DNA of 7,904 nucleotides, from positions 1 through 7,904 of the forward strand of contig JADLHV010000238.1 of assembly GCA_020848595.1 (NCBI GenBank), read 5' to 3'. The stretch comes from Bacteroidia bacterium. GTDB taxonomy: Bacteria; Bacteroidota; Bacteroidia; NS11-12g; UBA955. The translations under genes and the position numbers were made by a program. The notes beneath the pieces are model-generated. The model did no database searches. It was not told the DNA's origin and saw only the letters and a list, made by a program, of their open reading frames with translations. Shown here piece by piece: positions 7,036 to 7,904 of the stretch; positions within the stretch are counted from its first letter, which is position 1, and every line of letters begins with the position of its first letter.

Positions 7036-7406
7036 ACTTTTGCGTCCTCCTTAACGAGTTTTGCTGCTGGTGCGATTTCGCCTTTCTTCTTCTTTTCGTT
7101 GAAGATGACAGCATGCTTATCTAATTTAATGTTCAAAAATCTTAAGATACGCTCATCCCTGCGGTAGAGTGTCTCAAGTTGTGCGATGAATTCAGGATTA
7201 GCCTGAAATTCGAAGAAGTGATAGAAGCCGGTCGATTTTTTCTTAATCGGATATGCCAATTTGGTGAGACCCCAATTGTTCTCTGCCACCATGACACCAC
7301 CGTGCTCTGCAACCAACTGTCTGTAGCTTTTTACGGCTTCTTGCATTTGCGCTTCAGACAGTACGGGTGTTAGTATGATTGCAGATTCATAGTTAACTAA
7401 ACTCAT
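7032..7406 (-). CDS. rpsF: 30S ribosomal protein bS6 (S6)
   Basis: bS6 pairs with bS18 and binds the central domain of 16S rRNA. The 124-residue length is normal. The N-terminal strand NYESAIILTP, the NNWGLTKLAYPIKKKSTGFYHFFEFQA core (two runs, about residues 43-69) and RRDERILRFLNIKLDKHA (about 82-99) are the typical ferredoxin-like fold of this family. The C-terminus (about 105-124) is Lys/Ala-rich. The ATG at 7406 follows an A-rich leader (ATAAAAAAGT) with no SD motif, in contrast to rpsR and rplI. It is the first gene of the operon, with a strong promoter just upstream and a 4-nt overlap with rpsR. There is no priB between them, unlike in E. coli. Confidence 0.98.
   Translation of the reverse strand: MSLVNYESAIILTPVLSEAQMQEAVKSYRQLVAEHGGVMVAENNWGLTKLAYPIKKKSTGFYHFFEFQANPEFIAQLETLYRRDERILRFLNIKLDKHAVIFNEKKKKGEIAPAAKLVKEDAKV
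7046..7052 (-). promoter_or_regulatory. Strong Shine-Dalgarno site of rpsR, inside the rpsF 3' end
   Basis: AAGGAGG on the - strand lies 10 nt upstream of the rpsR ATG. It is embedded in rpsF codons AAG GAG GAC (Lys-Glu-Asp), six to four residues before its stop codon counting back from Val124. Together with the ATGA overlap it gives rpsR both a coupling signal and an SD, unusual in a phylum that seldom uses SD motifs. Confidence 0.85.
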
Positions 7407-7439
7407 ACTTTTTTATAATTTGTTTCTTTAAAAGGGCTG

Positions 7440-7471
7440 CAAAGATAAGGGGATTTATTTAATTTACAAAA
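7440..7471 (-). promoter_or_regulatory. Bacteroidota-type promoter of the rpsF-rpsR-rplI operon
   Basis: On the - strand a -33 TTTG (within TTTTG, 7471-7467), a 19-base spacer and the -7 element TATCTTTG (7447-7440) match the Bacteroidota primary-sigma consensus TTTG/TAnnTTTG at its usual spacing. Transcription would start around 7435, giving a leader of about 29 nt before rpsF. That is too short for the folded S6:S18-binding leader known from other phyla. Confidence 0.82.
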
Positions 7472-7496
7472 GTTTCTATAGTTTACTCTTTATTGG

Positions 7497-7590
7497 CCTT
7501 TTTTTTACTTTAGAGTGAAATTTTTAATTCGAAACTTAGTGCTCAACTATGTTTAGTGCACAATTCTTAATGTTTTCAACCACTCATGCC
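7497..7590. repeat. Tandem repeat unit 1 of 3
   Basis: This unit begins with CC and a run of eight Ts, continues through GAGTGAAATTTTTAATTC, and then has the core GTGCTCAACTATG-TTTAGTGCAC (7539-7561). It ends in TTTCAACCACTCATGCC. The core can fold as GTGC and ACTA pairing with TAGT and GCAC around a 3-nt bulge and a 4-nt loop. It begins about 25 bp upstream of the rpsF -33 element. No open reading frame covers it. Confidence 0.85.
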
Positions 7591-7686
7591 CTTTTTTTTT
7601 GGGGATAGGGTGAAATTTTTGATTTCGGATATTTGTGCTCAACTATGTTTAGTGCACAATTCTTTTAGATTTCAACCACTCATGCC
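7591..7686. repeat. Tandem repeat unit 2 of 3
   Basis: A 96-bp unit has the same order as unit 1: a run of nine Ts, GGGTGAAATTTTTGATTTC, the core identical to unit 1 (7635-7657), and the 17-bp end block TTTCAACCACTCATGCC. It differs from unit 1 mainly between the T run and the GTGAAA, and before the end block. The core starts 96 bp after that of unit 1. Confidence 0.85.
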
Positions 7687-7775
7687 CTTTTTTTGGTTTA
7701 GAAAATTTTGATTTCAAATATTAGTACTCAACTATGCATAGTGCACATTTCTTAATGTTTTCAACCACTCATGCC
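7687..7775. repeat. Tandem repeat unit 3 of 3, with a perfect 12-bp palindrome
   Basis: An 89-bp unit starts with C and seven Ts, followed by AAAATTTTGATTTC. In its core the centre has become the perfect palindrome ACTATGCATAGT (7731-7742), while the outer GTGC has become GTAC. The end, CTTAATGTTTTCAACCACTC plus ATGCC, is identical to that of unit 1 over 25 bases. The core starts 89 bp after that of unit 2. Instead of a new T run, the unit is followed by GTGGGGGCAT. Confidence 0.85.
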
Positions 7776-7815
7776 GTGGGGGCATTTCCTTTTCTTTTAG
7801 GAAAAGAAAAGGAAA
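7771..7815. repeat. Two adjoining hairpins closing the repeat array
   Basis: ATGCC (7771-7775) and GGCAT (7781-7785) pair around GTGGG. Directly after comes a perfect 14-bp inverted repeat, TTTCCTTTTCTTTT (7785-7798) and its complement (7802-7815), with a 3-nt loop AGG. One arm is all pyrimidine and the other all purine. No T tract follows on either strand, so it does not look like a normal terminator. Confidence 0.8.
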
Positions 7816-7833
7816 CAAACTGAGCGTAGCGGT

Positions 7834-7896
7834 CTCACGAGCTTGCGAGTAAAGAAAAATAATGCGCCATCAGCCTGCTTTACAGGGCGGGTTGGT
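7834..7896. repeat. Two further imperfect hairpins at the window edge
   Basis: CTCACGAG and CTTGCGAG (7834-7849) are near-complementary arms with one mismatch and one wobble pair and no spare loop. A second structure at about 7867-7895 has CCTG (7874-7877) pairing with CAGG (7883-7886) around CTTTA, with outer CCA and TGG also able to pair. All reading frames here are short or closed, so I see no gene. The block looks like a dispersed intergenic repeat that may continue beyond the window. Confidence 0.45.
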
Positions 7897-7904
7897 AATT
7901 TTTA

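Noticed and set aside
6835..7167. 110-codon + strand frame
   Set aside because: It lies antisense across rpsR and rpsF, both clear ribosomal genes. Its hydrophobic translation matches no recognisable family and it has no start signals.
7407..7440. S6:S18-binding leader RNA before rpsF
   Set aside because: The predicted leader is only about 29 nt and is mostly A/T. I see no stem with the CCG-bearing bulge known for that motif.
7497..7775. CRISPR array
   Set aside because: Only three units of about 90-96 bp adjoin directly. There are no unique spacers between short identical repeats, and there are no cas genes in view.
7785..7815. Terminator for a gene beyond the right edge
   Set aside because: The 14-bp hairpin is strong, but on the - strand it is followed by TGCCCCCACGG, not a T tract.

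Overview
This window is most probably a chromosomal segment from a member of the Bacteroidota. It is AT-rich. It carries the end of the large ribosomal-protein/RNA polymerase operon in the order rpsK-rpsD-rpoA-rplQ, and a second ribosomal operon, rpsF-rpsR-rplI, with no priB. The rpsF operon has a promoter matching the Bacteroidota primary sigma consensus (TTTG-N19-TATCTTTG). Most starts follow A-rich leaders with no Shine-Dalgarno (SD) motif, as is usual in this phylum. The genus or order cannot be fixed from this sequence alone.

Layout. Positions 1-2290 (+ strand) hold the 3' end of rpsK (uS11), then rpsD (uS4), rpoA (RNA polymerase alpha) and rplQ (bL17), closely spaced and closed by a strong intrinsic terminator at 2309-2339. 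A short convergent spacer follows, containing a second hairpin (2339-2360) and the terminator of the opposing gene (2427-2456). Positions 2473-6189 (- strand) encode one very large secreted protein of 1238 residues. Its N-terminal third is a TraB/GumN (Tiki-like) domain with both GxxH motifs and a conserved Glu. It is followed by three tandem beta-rich modules that resemble one another, then a helical-repeat region. Positions 6288-7406 (- strand) are rpsF-rpsR-rplI (bS6, bS18, bL9), with their own terminator (6232-6263) just upstream of the large gene. Positions 7407-7904 hold no gene: they contain the rpsF promoter, three tandem ~90-96 bp imperfect repeat units, and a cluster of hairpin-forming sequences running to the window edge.

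How it fits together. Both ribosomal operons supply core translation and transcription parts. bS6 and bS18 bind each other on the 30S platform. In Bacteroidota these proteins, with bS21, help form the pocket that hides the anti-SD end of 16S rRNA. In this window only rpsR (bS18) and rplI (bL9) have strong AAGGAGG motifs at good spacing, while rpsF, rpsD, rpoA, rplQ and the large secreted-protein gene have none. This is the most interesting regulatory signal here: the operon encoding part of the anti-SD-hiding pocket may sense whether that pocket is formed.

The other points of interest are the architecture of the 1238-residue TraB/GumN protein and the uncharacterised repeat/hairpin cluster upstream of rpsF.
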